Below, in pieces: positions 23,379 to 33,960 of a stretch of DNA of 64,000 nt (positions within the stretch are counted from its first letter, which is position 1; each line of letters opens with the position of its first letter). Made by a program: the position numbers and the translations under genes. The notes under the pieces are model-generated. The model did no database searches, was not told the origin of the DNA, and saw only the letters and a list, made by a program, of their open reading frames with translations. Source of the DNA: Melastoma dodecandrum (Eukaryota; Streptophyta; Magnoliopsida; Myrtales; Melastomataceae). The DNA lies in NCBI GenBank assembly GCA_029817715.1, contig JARUPY010000154.1, positions 3,747,501 to 3,811,500 of the forward strand, given 5' to 3'.

Positions 23379-23529
23379 GTTTTAATTAAAATTAAATAAA
23401 AAAATATAATAGTTAATTTGAAATTAGGACAATTTTGGCCATGAAATGAATGCTCTTTGTCTCTAATCTTTGTTTGTCATCCGCAAGTTGATCGCCATCC
23501 ACCACGCAAATCCTGCAAGTTGATCAATA

Positions 23530-23717
23530 ATTAAAAAACGTTTTCCCTTCTCGCGCGTTCAGTGTTAGAGTTTGGTAAAAAAATTTTCTTTTCTGTTTGA
23601 CAGATCATAAGTGAGAGGAAAATTGTGTAAGGTTCAAGGGTGACCGATGTTCAATTGAACTCTTGTGTTATCTCAATAAGCAGCTGTTATTGTCGTCGTG
23701 ACCGATGTTCAATTGCC
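23530..23717 (+). repeat. Copy of the 5' region of the SANT-domain gene
   Basis: From CGTTTTCCCTTCTCGCGCGT onward, about 160 bases match 37889-38055, upstream of the SANT gene coding region, with few changes. At 23698 the word GTGACCGATGTTCAATTG is repeated, after which the LTR-like sequence begins. The join suggests a template switch during repair or retro-insertion. Confidence 0.8.
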
Positions 23718-24221
23718 TCGGTTACGGTTGCTCGCCGGGACGGTGGAGGTGCTGGCGGAGATCAATCACCGGAGCTACATTGCTCACTCTGATGTTGGAG
23801 GCGATGACCCAAGAACTCAAACGAATTCACCTAACCGAGGTATCTACTGAATCCTCAGGGTGACGAGCAATGCAATTCTGTTGTTTGGCTGATTGATCGT
23901 AATTTTCTAAAGGAGAATCCGCTCCCCTTTTATACTGAACCTTGCAAGGGTTGACCTATTTTGCACGCCTCACACGTTTTCAGAGTGATCCCTTAAATCG
24001 TGGCTTGATCTCAACTTCTTTCCAGAGATCTCGGGATCTGTTTCCTTCACAGATCCTTTTAATCTCCTGAGTCGTGTGTTATGAGGTCGTGTGTAGGACG
24101 TGTGTCGACACAGGTTGTATACTTAGCTCAAGCCCGCATCTTGTCATGGGCCGTAGATTCAGAATCGCCTTGTGGGCTGTAGACCCAACATAGACCCAAA
24201 ATATTCTATAGTGTCAACACA
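23718..24221 (-). repeat. LTR-like repeat, left copy (minus orientation)
   Basis: On the minus strand it begins GTGTTGACACTATAGAAT, carries a TATA-type box (CAGTATAAAAGG, about 23920) and ends in the CCGTCCCGGCGAGCAACC motif that is tandemly repeated in the right copy. It has the same orientation as the copy at 28531-29211, and the two lie on either side of the hAT element. A retroelement LTR is the best guess; no primer site or gag was found. Confidence 0.5.
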
Positions 24222-24230
24222 CTTGGAATC

Positions 24231-27200
24231 TAGGGGTGAAAATGAGTCGAATCGAGACCGAGTACTCCCAGGCTCGAGCTCGGCTCAAGCTCGATCGTCG
24301 AACTCGGCTCGTTCCAATTATGGAGAGCTCGAGCTTGGCTCGAAAGGCTCGAATGTAGATCGAGCCTAAGCTTGGCTCGAAAGCTCGGCTCGAAAGCTCG
24401 AGCTCGATTTCAAAATATACATATATTGACGTTGACTCGAACTCGGCTCGGTTGGCTCGAAAACATATATAATAAAGTTCACTTCAAAAACATAAATATG
24501 AACAATGTTGTCAAAATATGTCAACAAAATCATAATTTCAAAACATCTCCAAACTATTCTCCCAAAACATCTTCATAAATAGAACCAGATTTATCAAAAC
24601 AATCACAAACCACAAGAATCATACTCTTAAAACATCTTCACGATATAACTTCATTACCAATCATAATAATATCACAAGCATCATCACCTGCATATAAAAT
24701 ATTATAAAGAGTATTACAATCACCATAACAATAATAAGACAATAAATATCTTAAAATTTTATAAAGTATGTAACGATATTTAGCTTACTTCAAGAAGTTG
24801 AATTAGGTACTTGAATAAATATCTCTTTGTATGTTTTCCCTTTCTGTAAAAGAAACCAAAAAAGAGAAATAAAAAGCTTGGGTTAGTAACATGTTTAATA
24901 AATAATATATTTCATAAATTGAAAAAACTTTAAATGAAAAAAACTTACCTTTTCAATTTTTTTCATCCCATGTAAATGTCGAAGCCAATCTCCTCCACAA
25001 AGTAATGCTTCTACCGTATTCGGAGAAAGAGATGAACGATAAGCATCAATTACCCTCGTTCCAGCACTGAATGTAGCTTCAGAAGCCACTGAGCTTGTTG
25101 GGATGGCTAAAATATCAGCTGCCATTCTTGACAAAATTGGGTAATGTACCCGATTCATCTTCCACCAATCCAAACAAGAAAAGTCTTTGCCAATTTCACT
25201 CTTTTTTAGATGATTTTTTTCCAAATATTCAGCCAATTCAGATTTTCTAGGCCCTGAAGTCTCAAGTTTTTCACAATATGATTCAAAATCATCCCAGTTT
25301 TGAGTAATACTTGCTTGCATGCCAACACTGCTAGAAGAACCCAAACTCTCATAATTCGAATAGTCAGAAGATGCCTTCGAATGCTCTGTAACATATTCTT
25401 CATAAAGGCCTTCAATTGTTTTTTCAACCAAATCTTTATTCTTTGAAACATCTCTATCAGAATAAAGCTTTGGAAAACAGAAATCAACTGCCATCATTTT
25501 TTGACTTGGGTCGAGCACCGCAGCAACAGCCATCAATAAGTTGCATTCGCCCCAATATTTGTCAGACTTGAGGTTCATCTTACATGCTAATGCCTTAATA
25601 AATTCATCTAAATGTTCAGCAGCAATATCTAAGGCCGATTTTACCTTCTGAACTTCTTGAAGATATAAATTCAAAGTAGTATACTCACTGCCTGAAATAA
25701 TATGTGTAGCTGTCCAAAATGACTCCAACAACGAACAAATCTTGTGAGCTTTATCCCAATGTTCATCCAAAGGGCAACAATCAAATAATGAATCGCGTTG
25801 ATAGAGCATTTTAAAAGCACCCTTGAACTTTAAAGCACAAATAAGCATCTCGAAAGTTGAGTTCCATAGTTTTGCAATCACGAACGAATCTCCTTTCTTT
25901 CAATTGTAGTTGTTGTACACACTCAACAAATTTTGATCAGCCTATCATCGGAACGATTCACGTATTCCACACATTGCCTCACTACTTGGATGATGTCTTT
26001 AATTTCATCCAATCCATCCTGAACACAAAGATTCAGAACATGTGCACAACATCGAACATGAAATAACTTTCCTCCACCCAATAACTTCCTTGAGACTTGA
26101 ATCGTCTCCTTCAAATACTTGATAGCAACATCATTACTAGATGCATTATCAACAGTAACAGAATAAACCTTGTTCTCAATAGCCCAATCTTTCATGCATT
26201 TAAAAATTGCATCGGAAATCAGAATACCTGTTCTCGGGGGTGGAATGTGAAAGAAGCTCAAGACCCTCTTGTGCAACTTCCAAGATTGGTCAATCCAATG
26301 CCCTGTAACAACCATATACTCTATCTTTTGGTTCTTTGATTTCCAACAATCAGTTGTCAAACTGATTTTGCTAACACTTTCAAGATTCTTCTTCAACTTC
26401 CTCTTTTCAATCTCATACACTTTCATACAATCCGTCTTGCCTGTAACTCTACCAATCTTTTTCCATTCGGGCATCCCTAACTTCATCATCATATTGAATC
26501 CCTGTTCATCCAAAATGGAAAATGGATGTTCATGCATCATAATCCAATGTGCAGCTGCCTCCCGCATTTGTTCCATGTCAAACTTCCCGGAATGCAACGT
26601 GGGAACTAGAAGTGTAGCTCCATCGATTGACGGAAAATTCAAGCGCGTTTGTCTTTCATCTTCTTTCGAGTTCATCTTCCTCTTCAAACAATTATCTCTA
26701 TGCCTCTTTAAGTGAGATGTACTCCCCGATTTAAGAATTGTTAAGAGATGGCGGCAATGAGAGCATTTAGCTTTCTTCTCTCCATTCTCCAAAATTTCTT
26801 CAAAATCATCCCAAACCGCTGAAGTTCTCTTCCTTTTATTTGCTTTGAAGTTCTCATCTTCTAGTGCATCCTTCTTTGTTGTATTATCAGTTTCACCAGC
26901 CGAATTTAGCTCTATCATTTCCAATGCCCCGGTTTGGATTTGAAGCTCCTTCCCCAACTCGTTACTTTCAGCAACACCACTCCCTACGGTTGGTGCAGAA
27001 GACGTATAATCCGTTGACATATTTGTTTCCGGCTGACAGAGCAAACAAAGAGAAGATGTGAGACCAAATGAATCCAACACAAATACCAACAGAAGTCCAG
27101 ACCCCAACACAAAGGATATGAGATCCTCTGCACTAGATATATAACCGGCATAAGACTATTCATCGCATAAAAATAATTCATGGATAACATATAATAAAAA

Positions 27201-28153
27201 AATTAATACATGCTTAAGAATTTGAAAAGTTTAGGCGTTGTTTAGAACAAGAACATTATCAAGCCATGCCTCTTCAGTTCAGGTCTCCAATATTTTCTGC
27301 ATGGCGAAAATCTCGAAAGAACGAAAATTTTAAAATTCATCATCATAAGAGGCAAACTGACCCAATTTATCGTACATTTGACAGATGAAAAGTGAACATT
27401 AACGCTTTGTTAAAAAGGATTTATCGGAGAACAATATTCAGCACTTGATGCATCGGCCATGAATAACTAATATTTGAAAAAGTCTCATCATTCAAATCAT
27501 TTGCATAGATAATTTAAAATCATGAAACCCATTTTTTTTTTTCAAAAAAGAAAATTATGGGAAAAACACAGAATAGAAAATCATCATGAACAAACAAGCG
27601 ATGGGAGGGCATCGGATCTTCCTATTCACGTGTGCTTTGAATCATCATGCCCAAACACAATATGAGAGAGTAAGGGGATGGGAAGCGTACCTTGAATATG
27701 ACGCCTTCACTTCTTTCTGTCGCTTACCCGCGGGCGTAAAATTCGGGCAGCTCCTCTCCGGTACTTTTGACCCTCGCTCTGGCCGATCCTCGCGAGACAC
27801 AAAGTATGAAAATGCCGATTATTTTCCACTTATCTAATAAAGAGAGGAGATCGCCATGCCAAAAGGAGACGGAGAGAGAGGTTTTTTCTTTAGGGTTTGC
27901 TTTTACCATAGAGTGTGGGGAGGGGGAAGGAAAAAGTTTTTTAGGTAATTTTATTAATTGTTTATTAATAAATTATTAAAATTTATTATATAATATTAGG
28001 CTCGCGAGCCTTCGAGCCGTTAGTGTTTCGGCTCGAGCTCCGCTCGTTTCGTTAACGAGCCGGAATGAACCGACTCGAGCTCGGTCAAAGTCGAGCTCAA
28101 ACCGAGCTTTGATCGAGCTAGCTCGCGAGCGGCTCGGCTCATTTTCACCCCTA
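24231..28153 (-). mobile_element. hAT-family DNA transposon, 3.9 kb
   Basis: Terminal inverted repeats TAGGGGTGAAAATGAG (left) and CTCATTTTCACCCCTA (right) bound the element. Both ends are packed with short GCTCG/CGAGC words, the usual arrangement of hAT subterminal transposase-binding repeats. The flanking octamers CTTGGAAT and CTCGGAAA agree at 6 of 8 positions, so the target duplication is imperfect or the exact end is off by one. Inside is a minus-strand BED-finger/hAT transposase with inactivating frameshifts. Confidence 0.88.
24895..27020 (-). pseudogene. hAT transposase with two frameshifts
   Basis: The start Met (27020, MSTDYTSSAP) is followed by a BED zinc finger: residues WDDFEEI, then KCSHCRHLL and HLKRHRDNC. 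An RNase H-like core (SLTTDCWKS, SVTVDNASSND, RCCAHVLNLCV) comes next, and the C-terminal hAT dimerisation region (LAIPTSSVASEATFSAG) lies in the second half. The frame breaks at about 25931-25934 (a four-A run in the sense strand, where three would keep the frame) and again at about 25866-25870 (before the WNST block). All domains are otherwise well preserved, so inactivation looks recent. Transcripts would give only a truncated N-terminal product. Confidence 0.88.
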
Positions 28154-28530
28154 CTCGGAAAAAATGACAAAAAGCGAGTGAAATCAATAATCTGTCTTTC
28201 TATTTTTTTGCCCCGACTTACGTGTCCGGAAAATGGCGGTCCATTTTTCATTTCGCTTGACCATTTCCTTTACCCACGTGTTCGCGTAGAAAACGGACTA
28301 CGTCGGAAATATTTGGCAATTGGACTCACAGGGAAATGTATGTGGTCGCCAGAAAGATGAATTTCAATGATAAAAGATATGACTGTACAAATTCAGAGTT
28401 TCGAAAGAGAAATTAGAATCTTATAGCCATAAAAATGAACGAAAAAGGGGTGACACGGCTGACGTAGGTGTCGTAGACTCGCTGCAGACGTCGTAGACTC
28501 GCTGCAGTGCGCTGCGCTGTAGACTTGTGT

Positions 28531-28720
28531 GACGGTGGAAGTGCTGGTGGAGGGTTGTTGCCCCGGTTATCGTTGCTTGCGGGGACGGTGGAAGTGCTGG
28601 CGGAGGGTTGTTGCCCCGGTTACGGTTGCTCGCCGGGACGGTGGAAGTACTGGCGGAGGGTTGTTGCCCCGGTTACGGTTGCTCGCCGGGACGGTGGAAG
28701 TACTGGCGGAAGGTGATCAC
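28531..28720. repeat. Tandem array of a 53-bp unit, 3.5 copies
   Basis: Units begin at 28531, 28584, 28637 and 28690 with GACGGTGGAAGT and contain GGGTTGTTGCCCCGGTTA. The fourth is cut short. The array is the inner end of the right LTR-like repeat. The left copy at 23718 has a single unit. Confidence 0.95.
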
Positions 28721-29211
28721 CAAAGCCACGGTTGCTCACTCTGGTATTGAAGGTAGTGACTAAATAACCCAGGCCGAGATATCTACTAAAATCTAAGGGT
28801 GACGAGCAATGCAAATCTGTGTTTGGCTGATTGATCGTGTCTTTTCCTAAGGAGGATCTGTTTCTTTTATACTAAATCTTACTTGCCCTACACGCTTCGC
28901 GCGTCCTCAAAACAATCCCTTAGATCGTGATTCAATCTTAACTTCTCTCCAGGAATCTCGGAGTCTGTTTTAAAATATCCTTTTAATTTTCTGAGTTGTG
29001 TGTTGGGATCGTATGTGTGGGATGGTGTGAGCATGTGTTGACGCAAGCCGTAGACTTAGCTCAGACCCAAGACATTCTGTAGTGTCAACACGTTGACGCA
29101 GTTTTTAGACTTAGCTCAGGCCTGTATCCTAAATCGGGCTATAGACTTAGGACCACTTTTCTGAGCTTGTAAACTTAGCACATGCCCAAGATATTCCGTA
29201 GTGTCAACACC
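28531..29211 (-). repeat. LTR-like repeat, right copy (minus orientation)
   Basis: This matches the left copy (23718-24221) over its length, including the TATA-type box (AGTATAAAAG, about 28870) and the GTGTTGACACTACAGAAT start near 29081. The start module is repeated once more at about 29090-29211, so the outer end is itself partly duplicated. Without the hAT insert the two copies would lie roughly 300-400 bases apart in the same orientation. Confidence 0.5.
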
Positions 29212-30052
29212 ACGTTGTCTTTAGTTGAACTTTTACCCCCAATTGCCAACGTCACAGATTGTGTATCATTTTCTTCCCGAACATCCACCGCTCCTCTGGA
29301 TTGCACGGCGGGCGCATTCGATTTCGTAGCACGATTTATCGTCGTGGCATGGAATAAATCGAACATTAGGATGAGTGAGTCCCATGGAGAATATGGGTTC
29401 GGACGAAATAGTTTACATTGGTGGCAGAAAGGGTACCCACGTGCAGTGTTTGTCCTAGGATGGCATGACATGGACGTCTAGTCATCATTTATTTACCATA
29501 TCCTATATTTTTTTTCCTGAGATGAATATATATTTTTAGCCAAAAGGACTTTATGTTAATTGGATGTTCGGTCACCCCCCCCCCCCTCCACATGTACAAA
29601 TATCGTCATTATGTAAAAACAACATTATTATCGTGTCGTGTCATTAAAACAACCAACCACTCGGGTGACACGAGTTTAGTACCCGTATAACAAATAACTC
29701 GTTATATTTTTCTTGGTTGGAAAAATAGGATGTAAATAGCCAAGTTGAGGGAGAGAACTTGTTGCTCCCAACTTGTTTGACTTTCCCGAACCCACGAGGA
29801 AACCGCTTGCGTTCTTTCAACTTGCGACGTGGGCAAAAACAACCAAAAAAGGGAACGAAAGGAGACGCGGGACATGTGCTTGTAATAATTTCACTCGGGC
29901 AAAAGACGGTCCAAAATAAGACGCCGGGGGGCATCCACCGCCCGCCTTCCTAATACGAATCTCTCTCGGAAAGTAAAAACTGATTTTGGTATTCGACGGA
30001 AAGGAAACCGAGACCTGTCTTCCCTTCACTGTCTTTAGAAAAAAAAAGGGGG

Positions 30053-30102
30053 ATCACGTGATTTATCACTTACGTGTCGGCCGAGTGTACTTAACACGTG
30101 TT
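30053..30102. promoter_or_regulatory. Two palindromic G-boxes upstream of the first HAK gene
   Basis: ATCACGTGAT (30053-30062) and AACACGTGTT (30093-30102) are perfect 10-bp palindromes with CACGTG cores, 40 bases apart. They lie 33-82 bases upstream of the TATA box. Such paired G-boxes are typical bHLH/bZIP (light or ABA) sites; actual regulation is inference. Confidence 0.6.
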
Positions 30103-30134
30103 CATGTTTTTGTCCCGACCTCATCGTCTCTCCC

Positions 30135-30141
30135 TATAAAT
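30135..30141 (+). promoter_or_regulatory. TATA box of the first HAK gene
   Basis: TATAAAT, 117 bases upstream of the ATG at 30258. It predicts a transcription start near 30165. Confidence 0.65.
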
Positions 30142-30257
30142 TATCATCACGCGCTTCCTTCCCAAATTTGTCGCATCCACTCTCTAACTTCCTTCCTTGT
30201 CCTAAAGAATCTACCCCCCCTCCTCCCCCCGGCCGCCCTGTCCGAAACAGCCTAAAC

Positions 30258-33200
30258 ATGTCCCAGAATGACGACCACGAAGCACCCGGCACCGAGGAGG
30301 TCCCTGCGGACTCCCTGGAGACGGACCCCAAGTCCTCTACGGATTGGAAGCCGTCGATCCAGAAGTTGCGGCGGTATGACTCCCTTGACATCGAGTCCGG
30401 CAAGTTCCCCCGCGACCACGCCCATGCAGCCAAACAGGTGAAAAGAAAGTCCCATCAGCAGTCGCGAGATATCTCGTTACAAGAGGCAGCGGTTGCTGAT
30501 AATAGCGGCGTTGCCCTTTTTTTTTTTGTTCTCTTTTAAAGGCGATGGGATGGGCGACCATGCTTCACCTGGCTTTCCAGAGCATCGGGATCGTTTACGG
30601 GGACATCGGGACGTCGCCTCTCTACGTTTTCAAGACCACGTTCGCGACAGGGATTCGTGACCCGGATGATGTCTTCGGGGTGCTGTCGCTGATCCTGTAC
30701 ACGCTGACGCTGATCCCCCTAGTCAAGTACGTGTTCATCGTCCTTCAGGCCAACGACAACGGAGACGGTAAGGCCCCTGAAAAACCATCCTCACAAATCC
30801 CATGAACATCTCCGTTCTTTTGTTCTCCTACAACAACCCAAAGTTTGGTGGAAACTTAGTAGTTAATCAATGTGTTTTAAGACAACTAATTGAGCGCGTT
30901 ACTATGTTAGGCGCGGGGGGGAGTAATTAACACAAATTCATCTACACGGTTGGAACGTGTAATAATAATCACAGCATCAATAAAAAAATTATAACTAGAG
31001 GATATTCATTATTTTGGTAGGCTGAATATTCATCCGTGACACTAACCGAAGAGGCAAAAGTGAAGTTGTGACCTGCCTTACTAGACGACGCCTCTGGAAA
31101 CCATTTTTGTCATAGGGAGATAAATGTTAGAATAATATGCATTATTTGCCTCCCAAGTCAAAACATGTGGAACCCAAAGAGAATTCATTTGGTCTTTCCT
31201 CTTGATTATTGATTATACTGTTTTCTGATTTTGGTTAGGGGGGACTTTCGCCCTATACTCGCTGATATGCCGGTACGCGAAGGTGGGGCTGCTGCCGAGT
31301 CAGCAGGCCGAGGACCAGGACGTGTCCAATTACCAGCTCGAGCCGTCCAGCAACAGGCTCCGCCGCGCCTCGTGCCTCAAGTCGAAGCTCGAGGGGAGCA
31401 GGCCCGCCAAGTTCTTCCTCCTCTTTGCCACCATGCTCGGGACCTCCATGGTCATCGGCGACGGCATCCTCACCCCCTCCATGTCCGGTGCGTGATAATA
31501 GCTAGATTCGGAGTTAGTTCGACTAAGACGGGGTTTGAATTGATCATCTTGTTCTAAGTTTGTCCAAATTTGATGGGCAGTTTTGTCGGCGGTCGGAGGG
31601 ATCACGGAAGCCACTTCGAAAATGAACCAAGGTAAAGAAGGATTCACGCATTCGAAATGTGATATTGGAAGGATCATGTTTAATCCATCTCGCTGACGAT
31701 TACCGTGGTGATTCTCTAATGTAGACATGATCGTGTGGATCTCTGTGGCAATCCCCGTCTTCCTCTTCATGTTCCAGCGACTGGGCACTGACAAGGTCGG
31801 ATACACTTTCACGCCCATAATCCTCATCTGGTTCTTATTCAACTCCGGCATCGGAGTCTATAACTTCATCAAGTACGACCCCTCTGTGATCAAGTCTATC
31901 AACCCGGGCTACATCGTGGATTACTTCCGTAGGAACAAGAAAGAGGCTTGGATCTCCCTTGGCGGGGTCCTCCTCGCGATTACCGGTACGGAGGCCCTGT
32001 TCGCCGACGTCGGTCACTTCTCAGTCAGATCGATACAAGTTAGCATTTCGGCGATTACGTACCCAGCGCTCGTGCTGGCATACACGGGGCAGGCTTCGTT
32101 TCTCCGAAAGCATCCCGAACATGTCTCTGACACGTTCTACAAGTCGATACCTGGTGAGAAACATGCTTGGCTATGGCTTCATGAAGTGTTTGGATTTTGC
32201 TAGATTTTCGTTGGTCTGATTGTTTTGGAATGGCGATGCAGGACCTTTATACTGGCCAATGTTTGTGGTCGCAGTGATGGCGTCAATCATAGCTAGCCAA
32301 GCGATGATCTCGGGGACATTCTCGATAATCCAGCAATCTTTGTCGCTCGGTTGTTTCCCTCGCGTGAAGATCATGCACACTTCCACCAAGTACGAGGGGC
32401 AGGTTTATATCCCGGAGATCAATTATTTGCTCATGATTGCCACCGTGGCCGTCACGATCGGCTTCAGGACCACCGATAAGATCGGCAATGCCTATGGTAA
32501 GTCAAGGTCAAGAGTTCCCAAGCATACGATATTTCCGAGTGTTCATGGCCTGAAGTAACGTCTCGGACTTGTGCAGGGATCGCGGTGGTGTTCGTGATGA
32601 CGTTGACTTCATCTTTCCTGGTGCTCATCATGATCATGATATGGAAAACTAATATCCTCCTCGTGATCGCTTACATCCTCACAATCGGCGTAGTCGAGCT
32701 TGTTTACCTAAGCTCAGTCCTCTACAAGTTTGATCAAGGCGGATACCTTCCCCTGGCTTTTGCCGGATTCCTAATGGCAATCATGTATGTGTGGAACAAC
32801 GTCTACCGGAGGAAATACTACTATGAGCTCGATCACAAGATTTCGCCCGAGAAGGTCCAGGAGATTACAGCCGACAAGAACCTCTGCCGAGTCCCCGGGC
32901 TCGCCCTTTTCTACTCTGAGCTCGTCCAAGGAATCCCTCCGATCTTCAAGCACTACATATCAAACGTCCCGGCACTACACTCTGTCCTCGTCTTTGTCTC
33001 CATCAAATCGCTCCCCATAAGCAAAATCCCACAAGACGAGCGGTTCCTCTTCCGTCGAGTCGAGCCCAAGGACATGAACGTGTTCCGGTGCGTCGTCAGG
33101 TACGGGTACAACGACGTGAGGACGACCGCAGACAGTGGAGAGCCCCTCGAGAGGACGTTGGTGGAGAGGCTGATAGAGTTCATGAGGGAGGAGTTCATGA

Positions 33201-33490
33201 TCTCGCACAATGTCGTCGAGAACAAAGAGACAGACAAGGAGGTGCCCGTGGACGGTCAGCTGGACGAACTCGGTAGAGACGTGGAGGTCATTGAGGGGGC
33301 ACTGCGAGCCGGGGTCGTGCATCTGATCGGGGAGAGCGATGTCACGGCCGGGAAAGGAGCCGGATTATGGAAGAGACTCCTCATAGACTACGCCTACAAC
33401 TTCCTGAAGAGGAATTTGAGGCAAAGCGACAAGGTGCTCGACATTCCTCACGGACAACTCCTCAAGGTTGGAATGACTTACGAGCTTTAG
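30258..33490 (+). CDS. HAK5: HAK/KUP/KT potassium transporter, cluster I (HAK5-like), copy 1
   Basis: Seven exons (30258-30437, 30542-30767, 31239-31487, 31581-31631, 31725-32153, 32242-32496, 32577-33490) join exactly to 767 residues. The cytosolic N-terminus has [16 protein letters not shown], a conserved HAK5 segment. The signature [13 protein letters not shown] begins the membrane domain, followed by [19 protein letters not shown] and many hydrophobic helices (about 12 in the family), then a long cytosolic C-terminal domain ending KVGMTYEL. The family is a plasma-membrane K+/H+ symporter for high-affinity potassium uptake. Exons 2, 4, 5 and 6 have the same lengths as in the neighbouring copy. 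Two G-boxes and a TATA box lie upstream. Assignment to cluster I is by sequence resemblance; substrate and affinity are inferred. Confidence 0.95.
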
Positions 33491-33960
33491 TTACATAGAG
33501 CTTAGTCTAATTATAAGTCGTGGAGAATATTTTTATATGAATTATATCTCCTCTGACTCGGTCACATTGCATTAGGCGAGTGGATAATGATGTAACTAAT
33601 GATAATAATATCAAATCGAATCGAATCAAATTAAATACAACTTAATAAGGAAAACAATGATATTATGTAATCCAAAACATTCCGGTATGAAAATGATACC
33701 AAAACCGGGGAATTGGCCTGAATCCCAACCAGACAACCTTAAAAACGTTTGCATTGTCCGGTCATTACTCCTTGAGGCCAATTTTAAGCAATTAGCTGGC
33801 CTGTAAGGAAGCAATCACTGTTACAACGGACTGAAGATATTTAATTCCCTCTACAAGTAAAATTTTAGGAGCAATCTCTCTACCAGACCCACCTCCAACT
33901 CATTCAGCCATCCGAACGCGTTCGCGGCGGCCGATTCTCGGGTTTTTATCCAGCAGAAAT

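Noticed and set aside
28507..28750. Repetitive 69-73-codon frames
   Set aside because: These are translations of the 53-bp tandem repeat (no frame-specific conservation); not genes.
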